Assembly (NCBI RefSeq): GCF_900103415.1
Contig: NZ_FMXB01000005.1
Location: 85,319-149,318, forward strand
Length of the DNA: 64,000 nt
From: Methanobrevibacter millerae
GTDB taxonomy: Archaea; Methanobacteriota; Methanobacteria; Methanobacteriales; Methanobacteriaceae
Direction of reading: 5' to 3'
Shown here: positions 25,635-36,057 of the stretch, piece by piece
How positions within the stretch are numbered: position 1 is the stretch's first letter
Layout of the letters: the number at the start of each line of letters is the position of its first letter
Notes under the pieces: model-generated
What the model saw: the letters and a program-made list of their open reading frames with translations, nothing else
What the model was told of the DNA's origin: nothing
Database searches by the model: none
Position numbers and translations under genes: made by a program

Positions 25635-27824
25635 TCATCCTAAATAGTGTTCAGCACTGAAAGGCTCTGGAGAAATGCCTTTCCTTTGGCGGATTTGTTT
25701 TACAACATTGTCCTGCAAATTGCGAGGCAAGGTTTTAAATCCTTTAATTTCAGTTGAAAACAATCCTTTACCTCCAGTTGCAGATCTGATATCGGCTGCA
25801 AATCCAAACATTTCAGCGACCGGAACTTCAAATTCCATTTCACTGACATCATCAAAGATTTCCTGACCAATCATCATTCCACGCCTGTTTTGGACATTAT
25901 TGGCACAGGCACCAATATACTCAAGCGGAGCTGATATTAAAACTTTTTGAATAGGTTCTACCAAACATGGATTTGCAAGCATGATAGAACCTTTAATGGC
26001 ATTCTTAATCGCGGGAATGACTTGTGCCGGGCCTCTGTGAACTGCATCTTCGTGAAGTTTAGCATCGACTAATTTGAATTTCAGTCCGGTTACTTCTTCT
26101 GAAGCCAAAGGTCCTTCTTTAAGGGCTTCTTCAAAACCTTCAAGCAACAGTGTTTTTACTTCATCCAGGTATTGGATACCGCGAGTCATGTTTAAAAACA
26201 TGGACTTGTTGCATATGTCCCAGACACGTCTTGCCTCTTCCTTATCCATACCGAATTCAATGAATTTATTTGCCATTTCCTTGGATTTGACTTCTCCTTC
26301 TTTTAAGTCCTTTGCATTCAATGCTTTTAAGATACCTTCATCCAATGGCTCTACCTCAATGTAGAATCTGTTGTGTTTGTTTGGGGACTTGCCTTCAACA
26401 GGACCTGCATTACCTAAAACGCTTTCCCTGTAAACAACAATAGGTTCTGAGGTAATGACTTCTAATTTTTTATCGTTTTTTATCCTGTTAATTATTACAT
26501 CCAAGTGAAGTTCACCCATACCGGAAATTAATTGTTCGCCGGTTTTTTCATTAATATTGACCTTAATGGTTGGATCTACTTTTCCAACATTCCTTAAAAC
26601 ATCAATCAATTTAGGCAAATCCTTTATGTTTTTAGGTTCAATAGCTACTGTTACAACAGGTTCTGAAATATGGTCTATTGGCTCAAATTCATCTATTTTA
26701 TCACTGGCCAAACATAATGTTTCACCAGCAGTTGGATTTTTAATACCTGTAATAAATGCAATGTTTCCTGCCGGAACTTTTTCAGTATCAATGGTATTCG
26801 GACCGACAAAGACACCGACACGTTGAATACGGGATTTTGCTTTAGCTCCAACGAGATAAATTTCTCCACCTTTTTGCAATGTGCCTCCATAAACTCTGCA
26901 TGTTGAAACAAAACCCGCATGATCACTTTCAGCCACATTTGTAATCATTGCACCAAGAGGGCCTTTTGCAGAGGTATTGATTAATGCCTGACCTACAGGT
27001 GATTCGATATCTCCATTCCATATTTTTGGAACTCTGTATGCCTGTGCAACATCCGGAGAAGGAAGATGTTCAATTACCATATTAATCAAAACATCATATA
27101 AAGGCAAACGCTTAGCTAATTCATTGGATTTACCTTGGATACAATATTCAACAATATCGCTAAATTTAATGCCTGTTTCCTGCATTGTAGGAACATTGAT
27201 AGCCCAATTTTGATAAGCGGAACCGAATGCGACACTTCCGTCGTTTACATCCAGCTGCCAATCTTGATTATCCGGAGATAACTTTTTAATCAGGTTGTTG
27301 ACATCCATAAAGATTTTTAAAAATCTTTCCTTTAGCTCTTCATCACTGAACCTTAACTCATTGATTAGTCTATCGACTTTGTTAATGAAAAGTACAGGTT
27401 TTACATTTTCCTTTAAAGCCTGTCTAAGTACAGTTTCTGTCTGCGGTTTAATACCGTCTACAGCACATACAACAACGACTGCACCGTCAACAGCTCTCAT
27501 TGCACGGGTAACATCCCCGCCAAAGTCAACATGTCCTGGAGTATCAATTAAGTTAATTAAATAATCTTCACCATTGTACTTCTGAACCATAGAAGCATTT
27601 GCAGCATCAATAATAATTTCACGATCTTTTTCATCTGATTTACTGTCCATTATCCTTTGTTCGCCCGCCAGATCTTTTGAAATAAATCCTGCTGCCGCCA
27701 TTAAATTATCAGACAAAGTAGTTTTTCCATGATCAATATGGGCACAGATACAAATGTTTCTAATTTTTTTAGGTCCATACATCAATTCTTTTATTTTTGC
27801 AGTAATTTTTTCTTTTCTTGTCAT
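25635..27824 (-). CDS. fusA: translation elongation factor 2
   Basis: 729 residues, full length for archaeal EF-2, the GTPase that drives translocation on the ribosome. Seen are G1 [14 protein letters not shown], switch I/G2 around [13 protein letters not shown]3 [13 protein letters not shown]4 NKVDRL, and domain IV with [17 protein letters not shown], whose His is the diphthamide site. The C-terminus [13 protein letters not shown] is typical. It starts at ATG 27824 after GGGAG. It lies downstream of tuf but is separated from it by 286 bp with its own promoter (28039-28066) and a small leader frame (27902-27988). The usual neighbours rps12 and rps7 are not here. Confidence 0.98.
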   Translation of the reverse strand: MTRKEKITAKIKELMYGPKKIRNICICAHIDHGKTTLSDNLMAAAGFISKDLAGEQRIMDSKSDEKDREIIIDAANASMVQKYNGEDYLINLIDTPGHVDFGGDVTRAMRAVDGAVVVVCAVDGIKPQTETVLRQALKENVKPVLFINKVDRLINELRFSDEELKERFLKIFMDVNNLIKKLSPDNQDWQLDVNDGSVAFGSAYQNWAINVPTMQETGIKFSDIVEYCIQGKSNELAKRLPLYDVLINMVIEHLPSPDVAQAYRVPKIWNGDIESPVGQALINTSAKGPLGAMITNVAESDHAGFVSTCRVYGGTLQKGGEIYLVGAKAKSRIQRVGVFVGPNTIDTEKVPAGNIAFITGIKNPTAGETLCLASDKIDEFEPIDHISEPVVTVAIEPKNIKDLPKLIDVLRNVGKVDPTIKVNINEKTGEQLISGMGELHLDVIINRIKNDKKLEVITSEPIVVYRESVLGNAGPVEGKSPNKHNRFYIEVEPLDEGILKALNAKDLKEGEVKSKEMANKFIEFGMDKEEARRVWDICNKSMFLNMTRGIQYLDEVKTLLLEGFEEALKEGPLASEEVTGLKFKLVDAKLHEDAVHRGPAQVIPAIKNAIKGSIMLANPCLVEPIQKVLISAPLEYIGACANNVQNRRGMMIGQEIFDDVSEMEFEVPVAEMFGFAADIRSATGGKGLFSTEIKGFKTLPRNLQDNVVKQIRQRKGISPEPFSAEHYLG

Positions 27825-27901
27825 GAAATAACTCCCTTTAATTAATTAACGTATGAAAGCCGAGAGTTAAAATAAAAAAATAATGCATTAATCTGGTTTA
27901 T

Positions 27902-27988
27902 CTAAAAAAAGCCTGCATCAATCACGAAGCTGAAGTTAGATTCGACTTTCATACAAATGAAATCTGATTCTAAATCTTCGAGCCCCAT
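27902..27988 (-). CDS. 28-residue leader frame upstream of fusA
   Basis: An ATG at 27988 follows a very strong SD (GGGGAGGTGTT) and opens a 28-codon frame (MGLEDLESDFICMKVESNFS, then FVIDAGFF). It ends in a run of T (GCAGGCTTTTTTTAG) 77 bp ahead of fusA. It could be a leader peptide coupled to an attenuator, or a free microprotein. The strong SD is the main evidence for translation. Confidence 0.5.
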   Translation of the reverse strand: MGLEDLESDFICMKVESNFSFVIDAGFF

Positions 27989-28038
27989 GATTAACACCTC
28001 CCCAATAATATTTCTAATTATCGTTATGTTTAAAATAG

Positions 28039-28066
28039 TATATAAATTTTATAAAGTTTTTACTTT
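28039..28066 (-). promoter_or_regulatory. fusA promoter with palindromic upstream element
   Basis: Minus strand AAAG-TAAAAA-CTTT-ATAAAA-TTTATATA. It is the only clear TATA box between tuf and fusA. Confidence 0.7.
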
Positions 28067-28110
28067 ACACTTAAAAAAAATAGAGAAAGTAATAAAAATT
28101 ACTTTCGAAT

Positions 28111-29352
28111 CTATTTTTTGTCTGTCACTTCAAGGCATAAACCTGCAGCAACAGTTTGTCCCATGTCACGAACAGCAAATCTGCCCATTTGTGGGATCTC
28201 AGTTGTATTTTCAATGCACATTGGTTTAGTAGGTTTAACTTTAACGATAGCTGCATCTCCAGTTTTTAAGAAGTCCGGATTTTCTTGTTCAACTTCTCCA
28301 GTGGATGGGTTTAACTTTTGAATTAATTCTACGAAAGTACATGCAACTTGAGAAGTGTGGCAGTGGAATACAGGAGTGTATCCTACAGTAATTACACCCG
28401 GGTGTTGTAAAACAACAATTTGTGCTTTGAATTCTTTTGCAACAGCAGGAGCATCGTTTACATGACCTGCAACATCTCCTCTCATGATATCGTTTTTACC
28501 TACGCCTCTTACGTTGAATCCGATGTTGTCACCAGGTTCAGCAGCTTCATATTGTTCGTGGTGCATTTCAATGGAAGTGACTTTACCGGAAACGCCGGCA
28601 GGTTCAAAGATAACGTCTTCATTGATCTTCATGACACCAGTTTCTACTCTTCCAACAGGCACTGTTCCCACTCCAGTAATGGAGTAAACATCTTGAATAG
28701 GAATTCTTAATGGTAAGTCAGTTGGTTTTTCAGGAGCAGATAAGCTATCAAATGCGTCAATTAATGTATTACCTTTGTACCATGGAGTGTTTTCAGAAAT
28801 CTCCTTGATGTTATCTCCTTCAAATGCAGATAATGGAATGAAATCAACATCATCAGGATTGAAACCTACGTTTTGAATTAATCTAGATACTTCATCTTTT
28901 ACTTCATCAAATTTTTCTTGAGAATAATCGACTAAATCAATTTTGTTGATAGCTACGATTAACTGGTTAATGCCTAAAGTTCTGGATAAGAATACGTGTT
29001 CTTTTGTTTGAGGCATTACCCCATCGTTAGCCGCAACAACTAACACAGCAGCGTCTGCTTGGGAAGCACCAGTGATCATGTTTTTAACAAAGTCTCTGTG
29101 TCCAGGACAGTCTACTACAGTGTAATCGTATTTTTTAGTGGAAAATTTTTGATGTGCTAAATCTATGGTAATTCCACCATCTTGTTCGGCTTTTAACGTA
29201 TCGAAAACTTTTCTGAATCTTTCTTCGCCGTTTCCGAATTTCTTTTCCGGAATTGCACCAGCTTTTAACAATACATGTCCAGCTAAAGTGGATTTTCCAT
29301 GGTCAACGTGTCCAACAAATGCTAAATTAATATGTTCTTTTTCTTTTACCAA
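28111..29352 (-). CDS. tuf: translation elongation factor 1-alpha
   Basis: 413 residues, the archaeal EF-1A/EF-Tu GTPase that carries aminoacyl-tRNA to the ribosome. Seen are G1 [16 protein letters not shown]2 in [14 protein letters not shown]3 [13 protein letters not shown]4 NKIDLVD and domain-II/III motifs [13 protein letters not shown] and [15 protein letters not shown]. The start is TTG at 29352, seven bases after a perfect GGAGGT. The upstream 340 bp contain two palindromic promoter copies. rps10, its usual downstream partner, is absent; fusA follows instead. Confidence 0.98.
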   Translation of the reverse strand: MVKEKEHINLAFVGHVDHGKSTLAGHVLLKAGAIPEKKFGNGEERFRKVFDTLKAEQDGGITIDLAHQKFSTKKYDYTVVDCPGHRDFVKNMITGASQADAAVLVVAANDGVMPQTKEHVFLSRTLGINQLIVAINKIDLVDYSQEKFDEVKDEVSRLIQNVGFNPDDVDFIPLSAFEGDNIKEISENTPWYKGNTLIDAFDSLSAPEKPTDLPLRIPIQDVYSITGVGTVPVGRVETGVMKINEDVIFEPAGVSGKVTSIEMHHEQYEAAEPGDNIGFNVRGVGKNDIMRGDVAGHVNDAPAVAKEFKAQIVVLQHPGVITVGYTPVFHCHTSQVACTFVELIQKLNPSTGEVEQENPDFLKTGDAAIVKVKPTKPMCIENTTEIPQMGRFAVRDMGQTVAAGLCLEVTDKK

Positions 29353-29535
29353 TGTAGTAACCTCCTTTTAATCAATTATAAATGCCATACTACCTGACAT
29401 TCAAAACAAAGTAAACAGTTATTTACTTTAAACAGAGTCTTTATATCTAATGAAAACATTAACAATATAAAACTCCTAAACAAAGATGATTCCTTTCAAG
29501 AAATAATCTTCAATTAATAAGTTTAATTTATAATA

Positions 29536-29563
29536 GATATAAATCAGATAAAGCAAAAGCTTT
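29536..29563 (-). promoter_or_regulatory. tuf promoter 1 with palindromic upstream element
   Basis: Minus strand AAAG-CTTTTG-CTTT-ATCTGA-TTTATATC, flanked by TTCCTTTCAAGAA-type repeats that recur at 29490 and 29577. Confidence 0.65.
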
Positions 29564-29619
29564 ATCCGGGAATTATTCCTTTCAAGAAAAAACCTTTAAT
29601 GATAATTTTACTTTGAGTT

Positions 29620-29647
29620 TATATAAATCAATGAAAGAAAAAGCTTT
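29620..29647 (-). promoter_or_regulatory. tuf promoter 2 with palindromic upstream element
   Basis: Minus strand AAAG-CTTTTT-CTTT-CATTGA-TTTATATA, 84 bp upstream of promoter 1; the two units are similar and arose by duplication. Confidence 0.65.
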
Positions 29648-29812
29648 ATCCAGAACAAATTCCCTTAAAAATTACTTCTTACAGCAATTACCAAAATGGA
29701 AAAAATAAGAAAATCTATATTCGAGTCAAGAGAAAGCATTAATATCTTAGTAAAAAGTATTCTCACATGTTTAGAAGCAATTACTTTTTTCATAAACATC
29801 ACCCGGTTTATT

Positions 29813-30146
29813 GTCTTTGAAGGTACAAATTTTGGATTCATATTTTTTGATTTTATATATATTGCTCCACATAGATTTGTGCTGTGTTGTTGTATAGTGT
29901 GGATTCAGTTATTGTCATCTCCCTTGACCCAGTGTTGTTTATTATCCCCCAGAACCTTCTTGTACGATTTTCCGGTTAATTTAAGCAGGATTTTTGGAGA
30001 ATACTCAAAAAAACAAGCACTAATCTAGTTTCATGGGATAAATTAAATGACGATATCAAAAGTGACAACAAACTCACTTTGAAAACCTTCAAGATATTTA
30101 AGGAATCACACATCCAGTTAAATATAGCTAAAAGCCTATATAGTTA
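29813..30146. pseudogene. gene fragments, including a beta-helix piece
   Basis: On the minus strand 29813-29871 encodes GGAIYI, then KSKNMNPKFVPSKT, nearly the same as the remnant at 53545. On the plus strand 30026-30146 encodes SWDKLNDDIKSDNKLTLKTF, then KIFKESHIQLNIAKSLYS, of unknown family. Neither has a start. The gap 29648-30291 holds no intact gene. Confidence 0.4.
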
Positions 30147-30291
30147 AGCCGTGCACAAAATGAATATTTATTGATACATCAATGATATTAAGATAGCTTA
30201 ATTTAAAATAATGTTTTTTATTACGAGCGTTAATATAATTAACCGTTGAATCGATTATTCACCCATTAATTTCCCTGTGAAAAACCAGATA

Positions 30292-31242
30292 TCATTCGAC
30301 GGCAAAATCCGGCTCGTTTTTCTTTTGATGTGAATACCAAACGGTGTTTTCAATCAGGCATTGCTTAGCCAGATAGATTATCTGCTCTTCGCGCTCCTCC
30401 CGGGTTTTTTTAATTTCGAATTCGATTTTCTGATAGAGCAGGTACATTCTCATATGCTCTTCAACCTTACTGGATAAGGACATTTTTCCATAGTAGTTTG
30501 AAAGAAATATTGTAATTGCCGTAGCGGTTCCCACACCGATTTTCAAGCCTGCACGAATCCAGTGAGGAGTTTCCAAATCAAAAGGAGCGTACATTATCAT
30601 AGTAATTTCAAAAACCAGCGCCATAACGTAAAAGGCAATTGTTGCAATCAGTGAAATTCTTTCATAAAACTTGTTTTTCTCTTCCTGCCTTAATGCCTTT
30701 TTGTGTGCTTCGGCATGATAGTTCATCTGATCTCTAATCCAGATGTCCAGAATAGGCTCTTTTTTACCTGTGTCTAGCGTGGGCAAATCAGACAGGACGT
30801 CCTTAATCAGAGGAATCCGTATTTCAGTAAACCACGGCAAAATATCAATTACCTGCTTTTTGATGCCTGCCTTTGAAATGAAATATTGAACTCGGAGCGA
30901 TTCGGCAAGCATTCGGTATTCCAGATATTTTTCATGAGTTTTCTCATCATCAGGATGACTATAAACATAATACAGCAATAAGACAAGTGCAGTAACCACA
31001 AAAATCAGCCAATGCTGCTCTGCAGCTTCATAAAGAAGAAAGAAAAATACTATTAAAGGTGCGATAATGGAAATGTTGCGAATTCTTTCATGATGAATTT
31101 CAGCGTATTTTATGCTTAAAACATCAGCGGCACCAAATAACTTATCAATTTCAATTAATGCGGGCTCGGCAATGTCCTCTTCAATATGGGTTAAACTTTC
31201 GCATTCTTTGCTTTCCTCATCAAAATCCTTTTTGAAAATCAT
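30292..31242 (-). CDS. SLATT-like membrane protein (putative pore-forming effector)
   Basis: 316 residues with two pairs of membrane helices (about 54-75/77-94 and 196-220/226-246), so two 2TM units. Between them is the segment KYLEYRMLAESLRVQYFISK, close to the R-x2-AE-x-LR motif of SLATT/DUF4231 proteins, whose 2TM units are predicted to form membrane pores in nucleotide-signalled and other conflict systems. The long cytoplasmic helices after each pair are charged. It is downstream of the DnaK/TPR operon and a small TM protein. The SD is weak. The membrane topology is clear; the SLATT call rests on motif similarity. Confidence 0.65.
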   Translation of the reverse strand: MIFKKDFDEESKECESLTHIEEDIAEPALIEIDKLFGAADVLSIKYAEIHHERIRNISIIAPLIVFFFLLYEAAEQHWLIFVVTALVLLLYYVYSHPDDEKTHEKYLEYRMLAESLRVQYFISKAGIKKQVIDILPWFTEIRIPLIKDVLSDLPTLDTGKKEPILDIWIRDQMNYHAEAHKKALRQEEKNKFYERISLIATIAFYVMALVFEITMIMYAPFDLETPHWIRAGLKIGVGTATAITIFLSNYYGKMSLSSKVEEHMRMYLLYQKIEFEIKKTREEREEQIIYLAKQCLIENTVWYSHQKKNEPDFAVE

Positions 31243-31499
31243 TGTCTCATTTTTACCAAATTAATATAAAAATCATCTGATTTTCTCACCAGATGAATCC
31301 CATGATTAATTTTTTGAGCTTTTGATTTATTATCTTTTGTGTTTCATCTGATTTTGAAAAATGAAAAGTAGGAAAAATTAAAAACACTAAAAAAATATTC
31401 AAAAAAGAAAAAAAGCCAATGAAATCTAAACGATTCCCTGTGAGTTCATAGTATCATCTCAAAAATCAGCCTAAAACAGATGCGAAATTCAACCAGGAT

Positions 31500-31679
31500 T
31501 TAGTTTCTCCAAATCAATATTTTATTTATGATATATATCGCCACGACTACAACAACAACTACCACTCCATAAAACAGAGCCTTATGCAGCAAATTATATT
31601 GAATTAAGCCGATTAAAAGGGCAAAAATAAAAGCAAAAATAAAAACTCCCATTATAAGAAATTCACCGAAATCAAATAT
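31500..31679 (-). CDS. small two-helix membrane protein, possible AUA start
   Basis: A frame of up to 59 residues with two strongly hydrophobic helices (EFLIMGVFIFAFIFALLIGL and YGVVVVVVVVAIYIINKILI). A perfect SD, GGAGGTG, lies five bases before an ATA at 31679, the place where ATG would be; the first ATG is nine codons further in (31652) and has no SD. It sits between dnaK and the SLATT-like gene in the same direction. It may be a small partner of the membrane protein. Confidence 0.5.
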   Translation of the reverse strand: MFDFGEFLIMGVFIFAFIFALLIGLIQYNLLHKALFYGVVVVVVVVAIYIINKILIWRN

Positions 31680-31711
31680 AGTAACACCTCCACAATAAGG
31701 AAATATTGAAG

Positions 31712-33472
31712 CTAGTAGAAACTAGCTCCAATTTCAGTGGTTGCATCATTTAACTCTTTTGTCTTGACAGTAATTTGAACAACGTCCTCATCACTGACAG
31801 CCTGTTTTAACTCAACAATCAGGTTTTCGATTCTGTCTATGTCAGATGGCGGAATCTGGTCCCTGAATTCGGGATCAAAAATGAATTTTTCAGCAGCGTA
31901 AATGGCTGAGTCCGCATCGTTTCTAAGCTGAGCTAGCCTGTATTTTTTCTCATCCTGTTCAGCATATTCATTTGCTTCTTTAATAGCCCTTTCGATTTCT
32001 GAATCGGACATTTTCATTGATGCATCAATGATGATAGATTGATTTACACCAGTTGAGAGTTCTTTTGCAGTTACGTTTAAGATACCATCAGCATCGATTT
32101 CATAGGTAATCTCAATTTGAGGCACTCCCCTTGGAGCTGGAGGAATTCCGTTTAGTAAAAATGAACCCAACTGTGAATTGTCATCAGCCATCTTACGTTC
32201 ACCCTGAACAACATTTACATTAACGCCCGTTTGATTGTCATGGACTGTTGAATAGATTTCACTTTTCTTAACTGGAATGGCAGTGTTTCTTGGAATGATA
32301 ACTGACGTGGACCCATCGGCCACTTCAGTACCTAAAGATAGAGGAGTTACATCAACAAGAATCAGATCTCCGATTACGCCGTCGATTACACCTGCCTGGA
32401 TTGCAGCGCCCTGCGCAACGCATTCCATAGGATCGATTCCCCTTTCAACTTTTTTAGCCAAGTATAATTCAACGTATTCCTGAACTATTGGCATTCTTGT
32501 AGGTCCTCCGACAAGGATTACTTTGTCAATGTCTTCTGAAGTCATTACAGCGTCATCCAATGCTCTTTGAATTGTTTCACCACCCCTTTTTACAATTTCC
32601 TCAACGAGAGTTTCCAATTTGGAACGGTTGATTGTAGTAATGAGGTTCAATGCCTGACCGTCGCTGTCCATTGCAATGAACGGCAGATTGATTTCCGTTT
32701 CAACAGTATTGGATAATTCGATTTTAGCTCTTTCCGCTGCTTCTTCCAGTCTCATATCGGCTTGCGGATCATCCAATAAGTTAACTCCATGTTCCTGCTC
32801 AAACTCGTCGGCCAAGTATTTTTTTAAGGCGAAATCCATGTCCTTTCCACCGAGCTGGGTGTTTCCGCTGGTTGCGCGAACTTCGAAAATCTCATCTCCA
32901 AATTCCATAATCGTTACATCCAATGTTCCTCCACCCATATCAAATACCAGAATGTTGATGTGTTCATCTGAATTCTTATTTAAGCCGTAAGCAAGGCTTG
33001 CCGCTGTCGGTTCGTTCAAAAGTCTTAATACGTCAAGACCTGCAATTTTTCCAGCGTCCTTTGTTGCTGTTCTTTGATTGTCGTCAAAGTATGCTGGTAC
33101 GGTAATTACCGCTTTTGAAATTTCTTCACCAAGAAACGCTTCCGTGTCCCTTTTGATTTTCTGCAAGATAAATGCTGAGATTTGCTGTGGAGTATATTCC
33201 TTTCCCTGAATTTCAACAGTATAATCTGATCCCATTTTTCTTTTAATCGCTTTGATTGTATTTTCAGGATTTGTAATAGCCTGTTTTTTTGCAGGCTCTC
33301 CTACGAGCAAATCACCATCTTCAGTAAATGCAACATAACTTGGAAATGCCTTTCCATAAACTGTTGCCCCTTCTGCACTTGGAACGATAGTTGCTTTACC
33401 GTCAATGTATACGCAAGCTGCAGAGTTACTTGTTCCCAAATCGATTCCGATAATTCTTTCGTTTTCACTCAT
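31712..33472 (-). CDS. dnaK: DnaK/Hsp70 family chaperone, paralogue within a TPR operon
   Basis: 586 residues from ATG 33472 ([20 protein letters not shown]); a longer frame from a TTG at 33487 runs over the SD GGGAGTGGAT. The nucleotide-binding domain (1 to about 375) has [49 protein letters not shown] and [11 protein letters not shown]; the substrate-binding domain has [20 protein letters not shown]. The lid ends early ([10 protein letters not shown]), without the usual acidic EEVD-like or GG-rich tail. There is no grpE or dnaJ nearby. It lies 19 bp after a TPR gene. I infer a specialised Hsp70 serving this gene set, although it could be the cell's only DnaK. Confidence 0.9.
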   Translation of the reverse strand: MSENERIIGIDLGTSNSAACVYIDGKATIVPSAEGATVYGKAFPSYVAFTEDGDLLVGEPAKKQAITNPENTIKAIKRKMGSDYTVEIQGKEYTPQQISAFILQKIKRDTEAFLGEEISKAVITVPAYFDDNQRTATKDAGKIAGLDVLRLLNEPTAASLAYGLNKNSDEHINILVFDMGGGTLDVTIMEFGDEIFEVRATSGNTQLGGKDMDFALKKYLADEFEQEHGVNLLDDPQADMRLEEAAERAKIELSNTVETEINLPFIAMDSDGQALNLITTINRSKLETLVEEIVKRGGETIQRALDDAVMTSEDIDKVILVGGPTRMPIVQEYVELYLAKKVERGIDPMECVAQGAAIQAGVIDGVIGDLILVDVTPLSLGTEVADGSTSVIIPRNTAIPVKKSEIYSTVHDNQTGVNVNVVQGERKMADDNSQLGSFLLNGIPPAPRGVPQIEITYEIDADGILNVTAKELSTGVNQSIIIDASMKMSDSEIERAIKEANEYAEQDEKKYRLAQLRNDADSAIYAAEKFIFDPEFRDQIPPSDIDRIENLIVELKQAVSDEDVVQITVKTKELNDATTEIGASFY

Positions 33473-33491
33473 TTTATCCACTCCCAAACTA

Positions 33492-34871
33492 TTATAATTT
33501 TCTCAAGTAAAGACTGTTTAACAGGTATTGTATATCTTCGTTGCCACCTTTCACTTCCAAATATTTATTAAAATAATAAATTGCTTCATCTATAAAGTTC
33601 AAATAATGAAAACTTAAATCATAAGCTATGCAAGCTTTGTTTAATAAGTATACCTCCTTATTTTTAAAATATCTGAATTTATCTTCAATGTTATTGCAAT
33701 ATTTAAATGCCAAAAGTTTATAATCCGGAGACTTGAATTTGGACAATAATGTCGCATAATAAAATTTAATGTTATATATGTTGTAATAATCCGCAGGACA
33801 ATTTTCTAAAGCAATATCCAGAAATACAAATGCATCAGAGTAATTTTTACCAACGATAGCTTTTTTAGCTTGGTTGAAATTATCATTGGCCACATTAATG
33901 CTGTTTGATACATTAATCTGAAATTGGGCATTGCCCTCCGCATAATTCAAATTTCTGCTGCACAATTTAGGCATGTTTTTTGCTTCCATCACATTAACGA
34001 AACGATTAAATCCGCTGATACCGCGAATCACACCATTATCTGCTTTGTGATCATCAATATATCTGAACAAACCGGTTTTTTCATACAAAGGAACATTAAT
34101 CTCATCATCCAAATCCACGAACGGATCATAGCCTAAAATTGAAATTACGCTTTGCTTGATTTTTTCCTCATCCTCCAGTTCAAACATCCTAATGATATCC
34201 TCATCATTCAATCCCAGGCTCTGTTTGATAATCTCTTTTGTAAGATAATCCTTATGCAAATCTTTCAAACAATACATATGGAATAATAATTCCTCATAGG
34301 GCATTGTGCGAAGCAATGTTTCGATTTTCTCATTATCCAGATCATATGAAGCCAATTCTTTTCTAAAGCCTTCGATATTTAAAGTCCTTTTACGTCTGAA
34401 CAGTTCATTTTCCCTCTGCTTAAAGATCAAGCCAAACTCGTAATTGCTGCGGACATTGGAAAAGTCCTCGTTATCCAGCTCATTAAAGTATTTGAAATAT
34501 TTTCTGGCACTTTCCTCTTCGCCATATTCCTTTAGAATAATTGCAAGATAATACCAGCAATTTGCATTATCATTATCAAGCTTGACTGCTTTTACAAGTG
34601 AATTGAATGCATCAACCCACTCATTAAGACCGATTAAAGAAATTGCACGGCCGAACAATGATTCAAAATGATTTTCATCCATCGTCAATACCAAATCAAA
34701 GCAGTCCAGCGCTTCCTGATAATTGCCCAGCTTGTTTAAAACCTGGCCTATATCCTTTCTGATATCAAACGGACATCCCTTTTCATCAATTGCCATTTCA
34801 TAATAATTCAGGGCATCCTCAAACCTGCCTTGCTGTTCCAGTTCCCTTGCATATTCGATTAATCTTGACAT
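33492..34871 (-). CDS. TPR protein in the DnaK operon
   Basis: 459 residues. N-terminal TPRs (about 1-125: [56 protein letters not shown]) are followed by a helical middle of unknown fold and further TPR-like units at the C-terminus ([20 protein letters not shown]). No signal peptide or catalytic motif. It starts 2 bp after the metallopeptidase-like gene and ends 19 bp before dnaK, so the three are surely cotranscribed. TPR proteins commonly recruit Hsp70, so it may be a co-chaperone or adaptor (inference). Confidence 0.75.
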   Translation of the reverse strand: MSRLIEYARELEQQGRFEDALNYYEMAIDEKGCPFDIRKDIGQVLNKLGNYQEALDCFDLVLTMDENHFESLFGRAISLIGLNEWVDAFNSLVKAVKLDNDNANCWYYLAIILKEYGEEESARKYFKYFNELDNEDFSNVRSNYEFGLIFKQRENELFRRKRTLNIEGFRKELASYDLDNEKIETLLRTMPYEELLFHMYCLKDLHKDYLTKEIIKQSLGLNDEDIIRMFELEDEEKIKQSVISILGYDPFVDLDDEINVPLYEKTGLFRYIDDHKADNGVIRGISGFNRFVNVMEAKNMPKLCSRNLNYAEGNAQFQINVSNSINVANDNFNQAKKAIVGKNYSDAFVFLDIALENCPADYYNIYNIKFYYATLLSKFKSPDYKLLAFKYCNNIEDKFRYFKNKEVYLLNKACIAYDLSFHYLNFIDEAIYYFNKYLEVKGGNEDIQYLLNSLYLRKL

Positions 34872-34873
34872 AA

Positions 34874-36004
34874 TTAACTCCCAATATCTGCAAATATTTT
34901 TTTGAATTGATTTAATTCACCATAAGAGAAATTAATCTTAACATTAATAAGAGTCTCCTTTAAAATGGAATTAATCATATTAAACTTTTCCTCGTCACCT
35001 AATTTCACATCACTTTTAAATTCACAACCTTTTTTCATAAGTATAACGCGATCAGAGCAAAACTGCATTTTAATTTCTTTTGATACTTCATCTGTAAAAA
35101 ATCCGTCCAGGATATAAATGATATCGCCAGCCAGACCGTTGCCAAGTTCAACCGCTTCCTTTACCCTCTTCAAATCCAAATCTTTTTTAATTCTTAAAAT
35201 ATTATTAAATGATTCGTAATTGTTTAAATGCATATAATAACATTCGACCGTATGGGCGCAATATTCATTCATCAAAAGCCAATAAACGTTACTTGTAAGG
35301 CTATACCACCCAAAAGCTTCAATAGTATCAGTATTCTGGGACTCGTAAACGTACATTATAACATTTTTGAAAATTTCAAAGAGCAAATGATGAGCCAATT
35401 CATGAATCATGGATCCGATTTGGACCGTTTTGCATGAATTGGAATCTATGGCCGCTCTTTTGAATCCGTATGCACCGACAACCCTTCTTGGATTATTGCT
35501 TGAATTTGGAATGAAATCCAGGTCAATGAATCTTTCGGACAATCCTTTAACTTTCAGATAGATATCCTCATGTGAAGAGTCATTACTGCACACATCTTCT
35601 TTGATTGAATCCAAAATTCCGATATAAACCATTTTATTTGGTTTTCTATCGGACAATAAGCGGATATTTTTACTGCTTGTCAAAACAAGCATATTGTCAA
35701 TTTTATTTGGATAAGCGGCCAGTGCCAAATCACCATCCTGCAAATCAATGAAATTTTCAATATTTTCTTTTAACTTAATATATTCGCCTTTGCGATCTAT
35801 AGATATTGCATTTCTGCAAGCCTCCAATGCATTTTGATAATCCAAAAGACCAATGGATACCTTGGCCTTCAAATACCATGCATATGGAGAGTCTCGGTTA
35901 ATATGAATAGCATTTGAAATTGATTCATCAGCCTTTTTAAAGGATTTTTCAGCGAGGAATTCCTCGCATCTTTTAATTTCTGTTGAAAAATTTCCGCTAT
36001 TCAT
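34874..36004 (-). CDS. TPR protein with a gluzincin-type HELAHH metallopeptidase motif
   Basis: 376 residues. Two TPRs (about 5-75, with SISNAIHINRDSPYAWYLKA) lead into a domain with MIHELAHHLLFEIF at about 200-213, an HExxH zinc site, and MNEYCAHTVE some 45 residues later, whose Glu may be the third ligand. These are features of zinc metallopeptidases. Cytoplasmic. The ATG at 36004 is about 25 bp from a TATA-like box (36028-36055), so the mRNA is probably leaderless. It is the first gene of the operon peptidase - TPR - DnaK. Substrate unknown; proteolysis is predicted from the motif only. Confidence 0.75.
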   Translation of the reverse strand: MNSGNFSTEIKRCEEFLAEKSFKKADESISNAIHINRDSPYAWYLKAKVSIGLLDYQNALEACRNAISIDRKGEYIKLKENIENFIDLQDGDLALAAYPNKIDNMLVLTSSKNIRLLSDRKPNKMVYIGILDSIKEDVCSNDSSHEDIYLKVKGLSERFIDLDFIPNSSNNPRRVVGAYGFKRAAIDSNSCKTVQIGSMIHELAHHLLFEIFKNVIMYVYESQNTDTIEAFGWYSLTSNVYWLLMNEYCAHTVECYYMHLNNYESFNNILRIKKDLDLKRVKEAVELGNGLAGDIIYILDGFFTDEVSKEIKMQFCSDRVILMKKGCEFKSDVKLGDEEKFNMINSILKETLINVKINFSYGELNQFKKIFADIGS

Positions 36005-36027
36005 AATGATATTTAACTATTAAAAAG

Positions 36028-36055
36028 TACTTAAATCAGCTAAAGCTTTTACTTT
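36028..36055 (-). promoter_or_regulatory. promoter of the peptidase-TPR-DnaK operon
   Basis: Minus strand AAAG-TAAAAG-CTTT-AGCTGA-TTTAAGTA; it lies between the stop of the upstream TPR gene and the ATG at 36004, close enough for a leaderless transcript. Confidence 0.6.
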
Positions 36056-36057
36056 CA

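Noticed and set aside
29696-30028. Plus-strand frame of 110 codons downstream of the tuf promoters
   Set aside because: No SD, composition unlike coding DNA here, and it overlaps an antisense beta-helix fragment; treated as decayed DNA.
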